Shown here in pieces: positions 17,544 to 26,441 of a DNA stretch of 64,000 nucleotides. Position numbers and translations under genes: made by a program. Numbering within the stretch: the first letter of the stretch is position 1; each line of letters starts with the position of its first letter. The notes under the pieces were generated by a model. It did no database searches and had not been told where the DNA came from. It worked only from the letters and a program-made list of their open reading frames with translations. The stretch covers positions 1 through 64,000 of the forward strand of contig NZ_LT607434.1 of assembly GCF_900095225.1 (NCBI RefSeq). The letters are read 5' to 3'. This DNA is from Pseudomonas sp. UMAB-08. Its GTDB lineage: Bacteria > Pseudomonadota > Gammaproteobacteria > Pseudomonadales > Pseudomonadaceae.

Positions 17544-19097
17544 TCACGTAATCGGTGCCGGGTTGAACAAGGTGATGTCGTTGTGTAGCCGTAGCGCTTC
17601 GGCGCAGGTTTTTTTCTTGCCGCTGGCAACGTCCAGGTAGAAGTGGAACAACTCCCACCCCAGGTCCTCGATGCTCGCGCGGCCTGTGGCGATGCGCCCG
17701 GCATCGATGTCGATCAGGTCCGGCCAGCGCTGGGCCAGTTCGGTGCGAGTCGAGACTTTCACCACCGGCGCCATGGCCAAACCATAGGGCGTGCCGCGTC
17801 CCGTGGTGAATACATGCAGGTTCATCCCCGCCGCCAGCTGCAACGTACCGCAGACAAAGTCGCTGGCCGGTGTCGCACAGAAGATCAGCCCTTTGCGCTT
17901 GAACCGTTCGCCAGGGCCGAGCACGCCGTTGATTGCGCTGCTGCCGGATTTGACGATGGAGCCCAGGGACTTCTCGACGATGTTTGACAGCCCGCCCTTC
18001 TTGTTACCTGGCGTGGTGTTGGCGCTGCGATCCGCTTCGCCCTTGGCGAGGTAACGGTCGTACCAGTCCATTTCACGGACCAGTTCTTGCGCTACTTCTT
18101 TGGTTTCGGCCCGGGAGGTCAGCAGGTAAATGGCGTCGCGCACTTCGGTGACTTCGGAGAACATCACCGTCGCCCCGGCCCGCAGTAACAGATCCGACGC
18201 ATAACCCAATGCCGGGTTAGCGGTGATGCCACTGAACGCATCGCTGCCGCCGCACTGCATGCCCAGAATCAGCTCGGACGCCGGTACAGTTTCGCGACGA
18301 CGCTGATCGAGCTTTTTCAGGCGCGCTTCAGCCATCGCCATGATCTCCTCGATCATTTCGACGAAGCCGTGGCTGGAATCCTGCAGGCGATACAGCCAGG
18401 GGTCATCGAGATCCACCGAGCTGTCGTTTTCATGCATGACCTGCCCCGGCTGCAATTTCTCGCAGCCCAGACTGATCACCAAGGCCTCGCCGCCCAGATT
18501 CGGGTTGCGTGCCAGATTGCGCACGGTGCGAATCGGGATGTAAGCATCGGTCGCGGTGATCGCCACGCCGCAGCCATAGCTGTGGGTCAGCGCCACCACG
18601 TCATCGACGTTCGGGTACTTGGGCAACAACTCATCGCGGATGCGCTTGACCGCATGATCGAGCACACCCGTCACGCACTGCACGGTGGTGGTGATGCCAA
18701 GGATATTGCGCGTACCGACGGTGCCGTCGGCGTTGCGATAACCCTCAAACGTGAAACCTTCCAGCGGCGCCTGTTTTTCCGGCACGTCAGTGGACAGTGG
18801 CAGGCTGTCCAGCGGTGGTGCGGACGGCATACGCAGTTGATCTTCCCTGACCCAGCTGCCGCGCGGAATCGCGTGCAAGGCATAACCGATGGTTTGCCCG
18901 TAACGTATCACCGGCTGGCCTTCGGCGATGTCCACCAGATTGACCTTGTGGCTTTGCGGCACGTTATCGAGGGTCACCAGGCCGTTGTCGAACCGGGTAC
19001 CGGCCGGGACGCCTTGGTCATTGACCACAACCGCCACGTTGTCGAGTTCGTGCAAGCGGATGTAACGCGGCGAATCGGCATGTTGAATCAGGTTCAT
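17544..19097 (-). CDS. garD: Galactarate dehydratase
   Basis: A 517-residue UxaA/GarD-family dehydratase converting meso-galactarate to 5-dehydro-4-deoxyglucarate. The ATG at 19097 follows GAGGAAAA; a GTG lies one codon earlier. The N-terminal SAF domain (about 15-85) holds LVDIAEGQPVIRYGQTIGYA. The catalytic part has GTRNILGI, THSYGCG, LGCEKLQP and CGGSDAFSG, whose Cys/His are candidate metal ligands. It lies 8 bp after the permease gene and feeds the product removed by kdgD. Confidence 0.95.
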   Translation of the reverse strand: MNLIQHADSPRYIRLHELDNVAVVVNDQGVPAGTRFDNGLVTLDNVPQSHKVNLVDIAEGQPVIRYGQTIGYALHAIPRGSWVREDQLRMPSAPPLDSLPLSTDVPEKQAPLEGFTFEGYRNADGTVGTRNILGITTTVQCVTGVLDHAVKRIRDELLPKYPNVDDVVALTHSYGCGVAITATDAYIPIRTVRNLARNPNLGGEALVISLGCEKLQPGQVMHENDSSVDLDDPWLYRLQDSSHGFVEMIEEIMAMAEARLKKLDQRRRETVPASELILGMQCGGSDAFSGITANPALGYASDLLLRAGATVMFSEVTEVRDAIYLLTSRAETKEVAQELVREMDWYDRYLAKGEADRSANTTPGNKKGGLSNIVEKSLGSIVKSGSSAINGVLGPGERFKRKGLIFCATPASDFVCGTLQLAAGMNLHVFTTGRGTPYGLAMAPVVKVSTRTELAQRWPDLIDIDAGRIATGRASIEDLGWELFHFYLDVASGKKKTCAEALRLHNDITLFNPAPIT

Positions 19098-19108
19098 CAC
19101 GGTTTTCC

Positions 19109-20488
19109 TCAGGATTTGGCTTGAGAAAGTGTGCCGGCGTTGTCACCGGTCAACGGCCCCTTGGCTGGCGGCTCGGTCAAGACGACACGTTTGATTGGGC
19201 CGACGATCACCAGGTAGCTGAACACGGCTACCAGCGCGTTGGCGCCGACGTACACCAAGGCCCATTTGAACGAGCCGGTGGCGCTGATGATGTAGCCAAT
19301 CACGATCGGGGTAGTGATCGAAGCGATGTTGCCGAACATGTTGAACAGGCCACCGCTCAAACCGGCGATCTGTTTCGGCGAGGTGTCGGACACCACCGCC
19401 CAACCCAACGCGCCGACGCCTTTGCCGAAGAAAGCCAGGGCCATGAAGCCGACCACCATCCATTCGATATCAACGTAGTTACAGGCCACGATAGTGGTCG
19501 ACAGCAGCAGACCACCAATGATCGGCGCCTTGCGGGCAAAGGTCAGCGAGTGGCCTTTACGCAATAGGTAGTCGGAAATGATCCCGCCCAACACCCCACC
19601 GATAAAGCCGCAGATGGCGGGCAGCGAAGCAATGAAGCCGGCCTTGAGGATGGTCATCCCGCGCTCCTGAACCAGGTACACCGGGAACCATGTCAGGAAA
19701 AAGTAGGTGATGCCGTTGATGCAGTATTGGCCCAGATAAACGCCTAGCATCATGCGGTTGGTCAACAGCTGACGCACGTAGTCCCACTTCGGACCACCAC
19801 TGGCGCCTTTGCCTTTGTCCTGATCCATGTCGACCATGCCGCCGTTGTTGGCGATATGGTTGAACTCGGCTTCGTTGATCTTCGGGTGATTGCGCGGGCT
19901 GTGGATAACTTTCAGCCAGATCAGCGAAAACAACACGCCGACGCCGCCCATGACCACGAACACATGCTGCCAGCCGTAGGTGTAGACGATCCAGCCCATC
20001 AGCGGCGCGAACAGCACGGTGGCGAAGTATTGCGCAGAGTTGAAGATGGCCGAGGCCGTGCCGCGTTCAGCGGTCGGGAACCAGGCAGCCACAATGCGGG
20101 CGTTGCCGGGGAAGGATGGCGCTTCAGCCAGACCGACCAGGAAGCGCAGCATGAACAGCGCAACGATGGCGGTCGAGACACCGAACTCACCGACATAGCC
20201 TTGCAGCACGGTGAACAGCGACCACGTGAAGATGCTCAAGGCATAGACTCTCTTCGACCCGAAACGGTCGAGCAGCCAGCCGCCAGGAATCTGACCGGCC
20301 ACGTAGGCCCAGCCGAACGCAGAGAAGATATAACCGAGGGTGACGGCGTCGATGCCGAGGTCTTTTTGCAGGCTGGAGCCCGCGATCGCGATGGTTGCAC
20401 GGTCGGCATAGTTGATCGTGGTCACCAGAAAAAGCATGAGCAAAATCAAATAGCGGACGTGAGTCGGCTTGGTCTGTTGCATGTGCAT
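19109..20488 (-). CDS. gudP: MFS D-galactarate/D-glucarate permease
   Basis: A 459-residue, 12-segment MFS carrier of the anion:cation symporter (phthalate permease) family. The first helix contains TTINYADRATIAIAG; GWLLDRFGSKRV is the cytoplasmic loop 2-3 motif. A hydrophilic central loop (about 210-245) separates two six-helix halves. The start may be at 20488 or two codons later. Between the dehydrogenase and garD genes, it is best read as GudP/GarP-type uptake of galactarate or glucarate. Confidence 0.9.
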   Translation of the reverse strand: MHMQQTKPTHVRYLILLMLFLVTTINYADRATIAIAGSSLQKDLGIDAVTLGYIFSAFGWAYVAGQIPGGWLLDRFGSKRVYALSIFTWSLFTVLQGYVGEFGVSTAIVALFMLRFLVGLAEAPSFPGNARIVAAWFPTAERGTASAIFNSAQYFATVLFAPLMGWIVYTYGWQHVFVVMGGVGVLFSLIWLKVIHSPRNHPKINEAEFNHIANNGGMVDMDQDKGKGASGGPKWDYVRQLLTNRMMLGVYLGQYCINGITYFFLTWFPVYLVQERGMTILKAGFIASLPAICGFIGGVLGGIISDYLLRKGHSLTFARKAPIIGGLLLSTTIVACNYVDIEWMVVGFMALAFFGKGVGALGWAVVSDTSPKQIAGLSGGLFNMFGNIASITTPIVIGYIISATGSFKWALVYVGANALVAVFSYLVIVGPIKRVVLTEPPAKGPLTGDNAGTLSQAKS

Positions 20489-20543
20489 GTGCTCCCACTA
20501 ATTATTTTTTTGTGCGGGTAAAACATTTTTTACATGTTGCTCA

Positions 20544-20578
20544 TGTAGGCGCTGCCGAAGGCTGCGGCAGCGCCTACA
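20544..20578. repeat. REP-like palindrome
   Basis: A perfect 14-bp stem (TGTAGGCGCTGCCG and complement) with a 7-base loop, between the dehydrogenase and permease genes. Start and loop resemble the TGTAGGAGC-type REPs common in Pseudomonas. It could stabilise the upstream message within the operon. Confidence 0.7.
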
Positions 20579-20588
20579 GATCGTCTAT

Positions 20589-22040
20589 TTACGAACCGAT
20601 GTAGCTGGTTTTTACGACGGTATAGAACTCTTGCGCATAGCGACCTTGCTCACGCGAACCGTAGGACGAACCCTTACGACCACCGAACGGCACGTGGTAA
20701 TCGACACCGGCCGTTGGCAGGTTGATCATCACCATCCCGGCCTGTGAATGACGCTTGAAGTGGTTGGCGTACTTCAACGACGTCGTCGCGATGCCCGCCG
20801 ACAGACCGAACTCAGTGTCGTTGGCCATGGCCAGCGCTGCTTCGTAATCCGCGACGCGAACAATGTTCGCAACCGGACCAAAAACTTCCTCCTTGCTGAT
20901 GCGCATTTCCGCAGTGCTGTCCGCGAACAGGGTCGGTGCCAGGAAGTAACCTTCGGTGTCGCAAGTGACCAGCTCACCACCGGTTACCAGACGCGCGCCT
21001 TCATCCTGCGCGATGGCGACGTAGCTCATGTCTTGATCAAGCTGGGCCTTGGACACGACCGGACCGATATCGATGCCTGATTTCAGCGCGTGGCCGACCT
21101 TGATCGAACGCATGCGCTCGGCCATGGCTTCGACGAACGTGTCGTGAATGCCAGCCGTCACGATAAAGCGGCTGGAAGCGGTGCAACGCTGGCCGGTGGA
21201 GTAAAACGCGCTCTGTACCGACAGCTCGACCGCTTGTTTGAGGTCCGCGTCATCGAGAATGACCTGCGGGTTCTTGCCACCCATTTCCAGTTGCACTTTG
21301 GCCTGACGCGCGATGCAATCGACCGCGATCTGGCGACCAACGCCGACCGAACCGGTGAAGCTGATGCCATCGACCTTGCGGCTTTTAACCATCACGTCAC
21401 CGACCACACGCCCACTGCCCATCACCAGGTTGAACACACCCGCCGGGAAGCCTGCACGGGAGATAATTTCAGCCAGGGCCCAGGCACAACCCGGAACCAG
21501 GTCCGCAGGCTTGATCACGACGCAGTTGCCGTAGGCCAGCGCCGGAGCGATTTTCCAGGCCGGAATGGCAATCGGGAAGTTCCACGGGGTGATCAGTCCG
21601 ACCACACCCAGGGCTTCGCGAGTCACTTCGACGTTGACGCCCGGCCGTACCGACGGGATGTAGTCGCCGGAGATACGCAGGCATTCACCGGCGAAGAATT
21701 TGAAGATGTTACCGGCGCGGGTCACTTCGCCAATCGCTTCGGGCAAGGTCTTGCCTTCTTCACGGGCAAGCAAGGTACCGAGCTCTTCGCGACGGGCGAG
21801 GATTTCGCTACCAACCTTGTCCAGCGAGTCGCTACGCGCCTGAATACCGGACGTCGACCAGGCCGGGAATGCGCCGCGGGCTGCGTCAATGGCGGCATTG
21901 ACCTGCGCCACGTCGGCCTGGGCGTATTCACCGATCACGTCCGACAGGTCGGACGGGTTGATGTTGGAAGAGTAGGTCGCACCGGCAACCCACTCACCGC
22001 CAATGTAGTTATCGAAACGCTTTGAATCAGACACAGACAT
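20589..22040 (-). CDS. Alpha-ketoglutaric semialdehyde (2,5-dioxopentanoate) dehydrogenase
   Basis: A 483-residue NAD(P)-dependent aldehyde dehydrogenase. It has GLITPWNFPIAIPAWKIAPAL (cofactor site), FTGSVGVG, the Glu base in VQLEMGGKN and catalytic Cys in STGQRCTAS. Next to kdgD it is expected to oxidise 2,5-dioxopentanoate to 2-oxoglutarate, the last step of hexarate degradation. Substrate specificity rests on this context. Its start lies 57 bp after kdgD, across an intrinsic terminator. Confidence 0.92.
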   Translation of the reverse strand: MSVSDSKRFDNYIGGEWVAGATYSSNINPSDLSDVIGEYAQADVAQVNAAIDAARGAFPAWSTSGIQARSDSLDKVGSEILARREELGTLLAREEGKTLPEAIGEVTRAGNIFKFFAGECLRISGDYIPSVRPGVNVEVTREALGVVGLITPWNFPIAIPAWKIAPALAYGNCVVIKPADLVPGCAWALAEIISRAGFPAGVFNLVMGSGRVVGDVMVKSRKVDGISFTGSVGVGRQIAVDCIARQAKVQLEMGGKNPQVILDDADLKQAVELSVQSAFYSTGQRCTASSRFIVTAGIHDTFVEAMAERMRSIKVGHALKSGIDIGPVVSKAQLDQDMSYVAIAQDEGARLVTGGELVTCDTEGYFLAPTLFADSTAEMRISKEEVFGPVANIVRVADYEAALAMANDTEFGLSAGIATTSLKYANHFKRHSQAGMVMINLPTAGVDYHVPFGGRKGSSYGSREQGRYAQEFYTVVKTSYIGS

Positions 22041-22053
22041 TCTCCTGGAAAAG

Positions 22054-22080
22054 GCAAAAAACCGCTGACGGATCAGCGGC
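22054..22080 (-). terminator. Intrinsic terminator between kdgD and the dehydrogenase gene
   Basis: On the minus strand CCGCTGA-TCCG-TCAGCGG is followed by TTTTTTG. It lies inside what is otherwise a five-gene operon, so it probably lets kdgD be transcribed in excess of distal genes. Confidence 0.75.
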
Positions 22081-22097
22081 CTTGATTCATGCGATTT

Positions 22098-23009
22098 TTA
22101 CTGCGCGCCCTGCTTGTCCATCAGCGCAGCCAGCATTTCGAACTCATCAGGTGTCAGGTCGGTCAGTGGGGTGCGTACCGGACCGGCGTCGTAGCCGGCG
22201 ATTTTCGCGCCCGCCTTGACGATGCTGACCGCATAACCCGATTTGCGGTTGCGGATGTCCAGGTAAGGCAGGAAGAAGTCATCGATCAGCTTGCCGACAG
22301 TGGCGTGGTCGTCACGGGCAACGGCGTGATAGAAGTCCATCGCCATTTTCGGCAGGAAGTTGAACACCGCCGAGGAGTAGACCGGAACGCCCAGCGCCTT
22401 GTAGGCAGCTGCATAGACTTCGGCGGTCGGCAAGCCACCCAGGTAGCTGAAACGATCACCCAGGCGACGGCGGATCGACACCATCAGTTCGATGTCACCC
22501 AGACCGTCTTTGTAACCGATCAGATTCGGGCAGGTCTCAGCCAGACGCTCCAGCAGCGGCGCTGTCAGGCGGCAGACGTTACGGTTGTAAACGATCACCC
22601 CGATGTTGACCGACTTGCACACGGCTTCAACGTGGGCGGCAACGCCGTCCTGGCTGGCTTCAGTCAAATAGTGCGGCAGCAACAGCAAGCCTTTGGCGCC
22701 CAGGCGCTCGGCTTCTTGAGCATATTCGATGGCTTGACGGGTAGAACCACCGACACCGGCCAGGATCGGCACACTGGTGGCGCAGGTGTCTACAGCCGTC
22801 TTGATCACTTCGGAGTATTCGCTGGCCGCCAGGGAGAAGAACTCACCGGTGCCGCCAGCGGCGAACAAGGCAGTAGCGCCGTACGGGGCCAGCCACTCAA
22901 GACGCTTGATATAGCCCGCGCGATGGAAATCGCCCTGAGCATTGAAATCGGTGACCGGGAAAGACAACAGGCCGGAAGAGAGGATGGACTTCAGTTCTTG
23001 TGGATTCAT
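22098..23009 (-). CDS. kdgD: 5-dehydro-4-deoxyglucarate dehydratase
   Basis: A 303-residue class I aldolase-like (DapA superfamily) enzyme turning 5-dehydro-4-deoxyglucarate into 2,5-dioxopentanoate, CO2 and water. It opens LLSFPVTDF, has AAGGTGEFFSL near 50, the Tyr in VIVYNRNVC and the Schiff-base Lys in LIGYKDGLGD. Length and motifs match KdgD. It is the first gene of the operon, directly downstream of a palindromic operator. Confidence 0.95.
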   Translation of the reverse strand: MNPQELKSILSSGLLSFPVTDFNAQGDFHRAGYIKRLEWLAPYGATALFAAGGTGEFFSLAASEYSEVIKTAVDTCATSVPILAGVGGSTRQAIEYAQEAERLGAKGLLLLPHYLTEASQDGVAAHVEAVCKSVNIGVIVYNRNVCRLTAPLLERLAETCPNLIGYKDGLGDIELMVSIRRRLGDRFSYLGGLPTAEVYAAAYKALGVPVYSSAVFNFLPKMAMDFYHAVARDDHATVGKLIDDFFLPYLDIRNRKSGYAVSIVKAGAKIAGYDAGPVRTPLTDLTPDEFEMLAALMDKQGAQ

Positions 23010-23064
23010 TATTTGAACACCCTGGATAGCAAATGTGGAGGAAGCACATCAGCTCCAAACTGAT

Positions 23065-23084
23065 GTCGTACGTCATCGTACAAC
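23065..23084. promoter_or_regulatory. Palindromic operator upstream of kdgD, likely GntR site
   Basis: On the minus strand GTTGTACGATGACGTACGAC contains GTACG-ATGA-CGTAC. It shares TTGTACGAT-AC with a site upstream of the GntR gene (23995-24023), suggesting a common regulator acting on both. Confidence 0.65.
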
Positions 23085-23197
23085 TGAAAATAAGATCACT
23101 CAATAGGGATTTGCGGGAATTTGATTTGGAGGCGTGAGGGCCGATCAGCGGTCAGGGAAACTGCATCGACCCACATTTAGGAATTGTGACTTGCCTG

Positions 23198-23947
23198 CTA
23201 AGCCTGCTGCTGTTCTGCCTGTTCATGGGCATGACGCAGGCGTTCGCGGCTGTTGGTCAGGTGCAGGCGCATGGCCGCGCGGGCAGCGTCGGAGTCCTGG
23301 CGGGCGATGGCCTCGAAGATTTCTTCGTGCTCGCGGCTCAAGCGGTTCAGGTAGCGCTGTTGGTCATCATGAGCCAGACGCGCCGAATTGATCCGGGTAC
23401 GCGGAATGATGCTGGTACCCAGATGGGTCATGATGTCGACGAAGTAGCGGTTGCCGGTGGACAAGGCAATCTGCAGGTGGAACTGAAAATCTGACGCCAC
23501 CGCATCACCGGCCTGGGACGCACTTTCAATCAGGGCATCCAGTGCAGCACGCATGGCGACCAGTTGCTCAGGGGTGCGACGTTGCGCGGCCAACCCTGCG
23601 GATTCCACCTCAAGGCTGATGCGCAACTCAAGAATCGCCAACACATCACGCAGGGTGACAATGGTCGCCGGATCGATTCGAAAGCCGCTCGGGCTCGGCG
23701 TGTCCAGCACGAAAGTGCCGATGCCATGCCGGGTTTCCACCAGCCCGGACGCCTGCAAACGCGAGATTGCCTCGCGCACCACCGTCCGGCTGACGCCCTG
23801 CTCTTGCATGATCGCCGACTCTGTCGGCAACTTGTCTCCGCGCTTCAATTGGCCGTCGCGAATCCGTTCAGACAGTTCAGTGACCAATTCCTGAGCGAGG
23901 CTGCGGTGCTTTCTGCGAACGCGGGGCGCAGGACTCTGATTATCCAT
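23198..23947 (-). CDS. GntR/FadR-family regulator of the hexarate operon
   Basis: A 249-residue FCD-subfamily repressor started at MDNQSPAPRVRRKHRS; MFD three codons upstream is an alternative. The N-terminal winged HTH (about 18-85) has GDKLPTESAIMQEQGVSRTVVREAI and RLQASGLVETRHGIGTFV. The helical FCD effector domain follows (about 95-230), with metal-binding-type His in DFQFHLQIA and LSREHEEIF. Position beside kdgD and shared palindromes point to a sensor of galactarate/glucarate or an intermediate. It is separated from kdgD by a 188-bp gap that includes the kdgD operator. Confidence 0.9.
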   Translation of the reverse strand: MDNQSPAPRVRRKHRSLAQELVTELSERIRDGQLKRGDKLPTESAIMQEQGVSRTVVREAISRLQASGLVETRHGIGTFVLDTPSPSGFRIDPATIVTLRDVLAILELRISLEVESAGLAAQRRTPEQLVAMRAALDALIESASQAGDAVASDFQFHLQIALSTGNRYFVDIMTHLGTSIIPRTRINSARLAHDDQQRYLNRLSREHEEIFEAIARQDSDAARAAMRLHLTNSRERLRHAHEQAEQQQA

Positions 23948-23994
23948 GTCGAACATTTGTCCCAAGGCAATTAAAGACACATGATAGCGCAACC

Positions 23995-24023
23995 GAGTTG
24001 TACGATAACACTCGTAACAACTC
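23995..24023. promoter_or_regulatory. Palindrome upstream of the GntR gene, likely autoregulatory operator
   Basis: Arms GAGTTGTACGA and TCGTAACAACTC form an imperfect 29-bp dyad about 50 bp upstream of the regulator start. It shares TTGTACGAT-AC with the kdgD operator. Confidence 0.6.
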
Positions 24024-24045
24024 GGCCGGTTTCAGGTTATTGGTT

Positions 24046-25782
24046 TCAAACAACCACTTCAGGATGAGATTGCTCGCGCAGTTGCCCACCGTCAATGCGC
24101 AGATGCCGTCGATGGAAGCGTTTGAGACTGCTGCGATGGCCGATACTGAGCAAGGTCACGCCCGGCAACTCGTCGATCAGCGCCTGGTACAGAGCCGCCT
24201 CGTCTTCCTCGTCCATGGCTGAAGTTGCTTCATCCAGGTACAGCCAGCTGGGTGCATAGAGCAACGCGCGGGAGAAAGCCACACGCTGTTGTTCGCCTGG
24301 GGACAACATGCGCTGCCAGTGATCACTTTCATCCAGACGCGGTACCAGGTGCATCAAGCGACAGGTTTCAAGCACCTGAGCAAAGCGCTCGATGGGATAC
24401 GCTTCCGGCGCCTGTGGATAACTTAACGCTTCGCGCAGTGTGCCTATTGGCAAATATGGCCGCTGCGGCAAAAACAGATAACGCTCGGCGGGCAGCTTCA
24501 CGCTGCCCAGCCCATCGCTCCACAACCCACCCAACGCTCGCAGCAAGGTACTTTTGCCGCTGCCGGAACGACCGCTGAGCATGACCCGGTCACCGCGAGC
24601 GATGTTCAGGTTGGCGCCGGCCAGCAGTTCACGGCCATCAGCCAGGTTCAGCGCCAGGTTGTCAAAATGCAGGCCATCACCGTCTCGGTCCAACTTGATG
24701 GTTGAGGTGCGCGCTTCATTGTCCGCCATGCCCTGCCGGAAGCTCAGCAATCGGTCACACGTGGCGCGCCACGAGGCCAGTGTGGTGTACGCCTCGATGA
24801 ACCAACTGAAGTTCTCTTGCACGTTGCCGAATGCAGAGTTGATCTGCATCAGACCGCCCAGTTCGATCGAGCCAGAGAAATAACGCGGTGACGCCACGAC
24901 GAAAGCAAACACGGTGGCAATCTGGGAATAGCCCGCAGTGAAGAAGGTCAGCCGTTTGGAGACCTTCATGACGTTCCAGTAGTTGCTCCAGATCATGCCG
25001 AAGCGTGCGCTCAAGCGCTTGTTTTCATTAGGCTCACCGTTGGAGAACGCAATGCTTTCGGCATTTTCGCGAACCCGTACCAGGGCGAAACGCAAATCGG
25101 CTTCGTAGCGTTCTTGCTGGTTGCTCAGCTTGATCAAACGCTGCCCAATTTTGTGGGTCAGCCAGCTGCCAACCACTGCATACACGAGCGCGGCCCAAAA
25201 CATGTAGCCGGGAATCGTGATGCCGAACAGCTCGATACTGCCCGACACGCCCCACAGAATGATCGAGAACGACACCAGACTGACCACGGTCCGGATCAAA
25301 CCCAGCGCGAGACTCAAGGTGCTGGTGGTGAAACTGTTGAGGTCTTCGGACAGCCGTTGGTCAGGGTTATCGGTGTAGCCGTGTTGCTCCAACTGGTAGT
25401 AGTTCTTGTGGCTGAGCCATTTGGTAAAGTGCTGCTCGGTCAGCCAGCGACGCCAGCGGATGGTCAGCATCTGCGTCAGATAGAGACGGTACACCGCCCC
25501 CAGAATCGCCACCGTGGCGATGCCACAGAAGTACAGAATCAGGTGGGTAAACGCCGCCAGGTCTTTCTCTTGCAGCGCGTTATAAAAGTCTTTGTACCAG
25601 CTGTTGATCATCACCGAGATCGCCACGCTGAACAGCGAAAGCGCGATCACGGAGACCAGCAGTAGCCAGGCCATGCCCTTTTCTTCACTGCGCCAGTACG
25701 GCGTTATCAGCTTCCAGACGCGGCGGAAGAACTCTCCGCGTACGGCGTCATTGACCGCAGAATACTCGGCGTTGCGATTCAT
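24046..25782 (-). CDS. ABC transporter, fused permease and ATPase (YddA/SbmA-BacA-like)
   Basis: A 578-residue half-transporter. The ABC_membrane_2-type domain has helices from about residue 38, and SHKNYYQLEQHGYTDNPDQRLSED is the conserved cytoplasmic signature of this family. The ATPase begins near 370: Walker A SGRSGSGKSTLL, Q-loop LPQRPYLPIG, signature MLSPGEQQR, Walker B WLYLDEATSA, and H-loop SIGHRSS. Homologues move peptides, cobalamin or very-long-chain substrates; the cargo cannot be inferred here. The gene stands alone between the GntR regulator and roxR. Confidence 0.9.
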   Translation of the reverse strand: MNRNAEYSAVNDAVRGEFFRRVWKLITPYWRSEEKGMAWLLLVSVIALSLFSVAISVMINSWYKDFYNALQEKDLAAFTHLILYFCGIATVAILGAVYRLYLTQMLTIRWRRWLTEQHFTKWLSHKNYYQLEQHGYTDNPDQRLSEDLNSFTTSTLSLALGLIRTVVSLVSFSIILWGVSGSIELFGITIPGYMFWAALVYAVVGSWLTHKIGQRLIKLSNQQERYEADLRFALVRVRENAESIAFSNGEPNENKRLSARFGMIWSNYWNVMKVSKRLTFFTAGYSQIATVFAFVVASPRYFSGSIELGGLMQINSAFGNVQENFSWFIEAYTTLASWRATCDRLLSFRQGMADNEARTSTIKLDRDGDGLHFDNLALNLADGRELLAGANLNIARGDRVMLSGRSGSGKSTLLRALGGLWSDGLGSVKLPAERYLFLPQRPYLPIGTLREALSYPQAPEAYPIERFAQVLETCRLMHLVPRLDESDHWQRMLSPGEQQRVAFSRALLYAPSWLYLDEATSAMDEEDEAALYQALIDELPGVTLLSIGHRSSLKRFHRRHLRIDGGQLREQSHPEVVV

Positions 25783-25880
25783 TATTCAGGCTCGATTGGG
25801 ATAGAGAACTCGCGTCGGGCCGATCATAGATGATCGGCTTGCTGCTTCGCGAAGTCCTGAGACATTCGTTCAGTCCCCGT

Positions 25881-26441
25881 TCAGCGCCGAACCGGCCGCT
25901 TCTGCAATTTACGCTGCAGGGTCCGCCGGTGCATGCCCAACGCCCGTGCCGTCGCGGAAATATTGCCTTCGTGCTCAGTCAGCACACGTTGAATGTGCTC
26001 CCACTGCAGGCGGTCCACCGACATCGGGTTTTCTGGCACCAGCGTATCCAGATCAGCGTGCTCGGACAGCAAGGCCGCCAGCACATCATCGGCGTCGGCC
26101 GGTTTGCACAGGTAGTTGCAGGCGCCGCGCTTGATCGCTTCGACGGCGGTGGCGATGCTCGAATAACCGGTGAGGATCACCACGCGCATTTCCGGGTCGA
26201 TTTCCAGCAGCTTGGGCAGCAGAACCAAACCGGAGTCGCCATTCATTTTCAGGTCGAGCGCAGCGTATTCGGGCACGTCATTCAAGGCCAGGGCAAGCCC
26301 TTCCTCTGCCGAACCTGCGGTGCTGACGCGGAAACCACGGCGGCTCATAGCCCGCGCCATCACGCGGGTGAAGGTGGCGTCATCGTCTACCAGCAATAAA
26401 TGCGGCAGTTCTTCGCCTTCCACTTGGATCTCGTCACTCAT
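25881..26441 (-). CDS. roxR: Redox response regulator RoxR (RegA/PrrA/ActR family)
   Basis: A 186-residue regulator started at MSDEIQVEGEELP, where ATG overlaps the roxS stop (ATGAGTGA). The receiver has LLLVDDD, phospho-Asp in YAALDLKMNGDSG and Lys in YLCKPAD. A Pro-containing linker leads to a Fis-type HTH with EGNISATARALGMHRRTLQRKL, nearly invariant in RegA proteins. It is predicted to act with RoxS on respiratory terminal-oxidase genes, as known for RoxSR in Pseudomonas. Confidence 0.95.
   Translation of the reverse strand: MSDEIQVEGEELPHLLLVDDDATFTRVMARAMSRRGFRVSTAGSAEEGLALALNDVPEYAALDLKMNGDSGLVLLPKLLEIDPEMRVVILTGYSSIATAVEAIKRGACNYLCKPADADDVLAALLSEHADLDTLVPENPMSVDRLQWEHIQRVLTEHEGNISATARALGMHRRTLQRKLQKRPVRR

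Noticed and set aside
21090..22025. 311-codon plus-strand frame opposite the dehydrogenase gene
   Set aside because: The minus strand has all ALDH motifs; the antisense frame has shadow-type composition rich in Arg, Asp and His.
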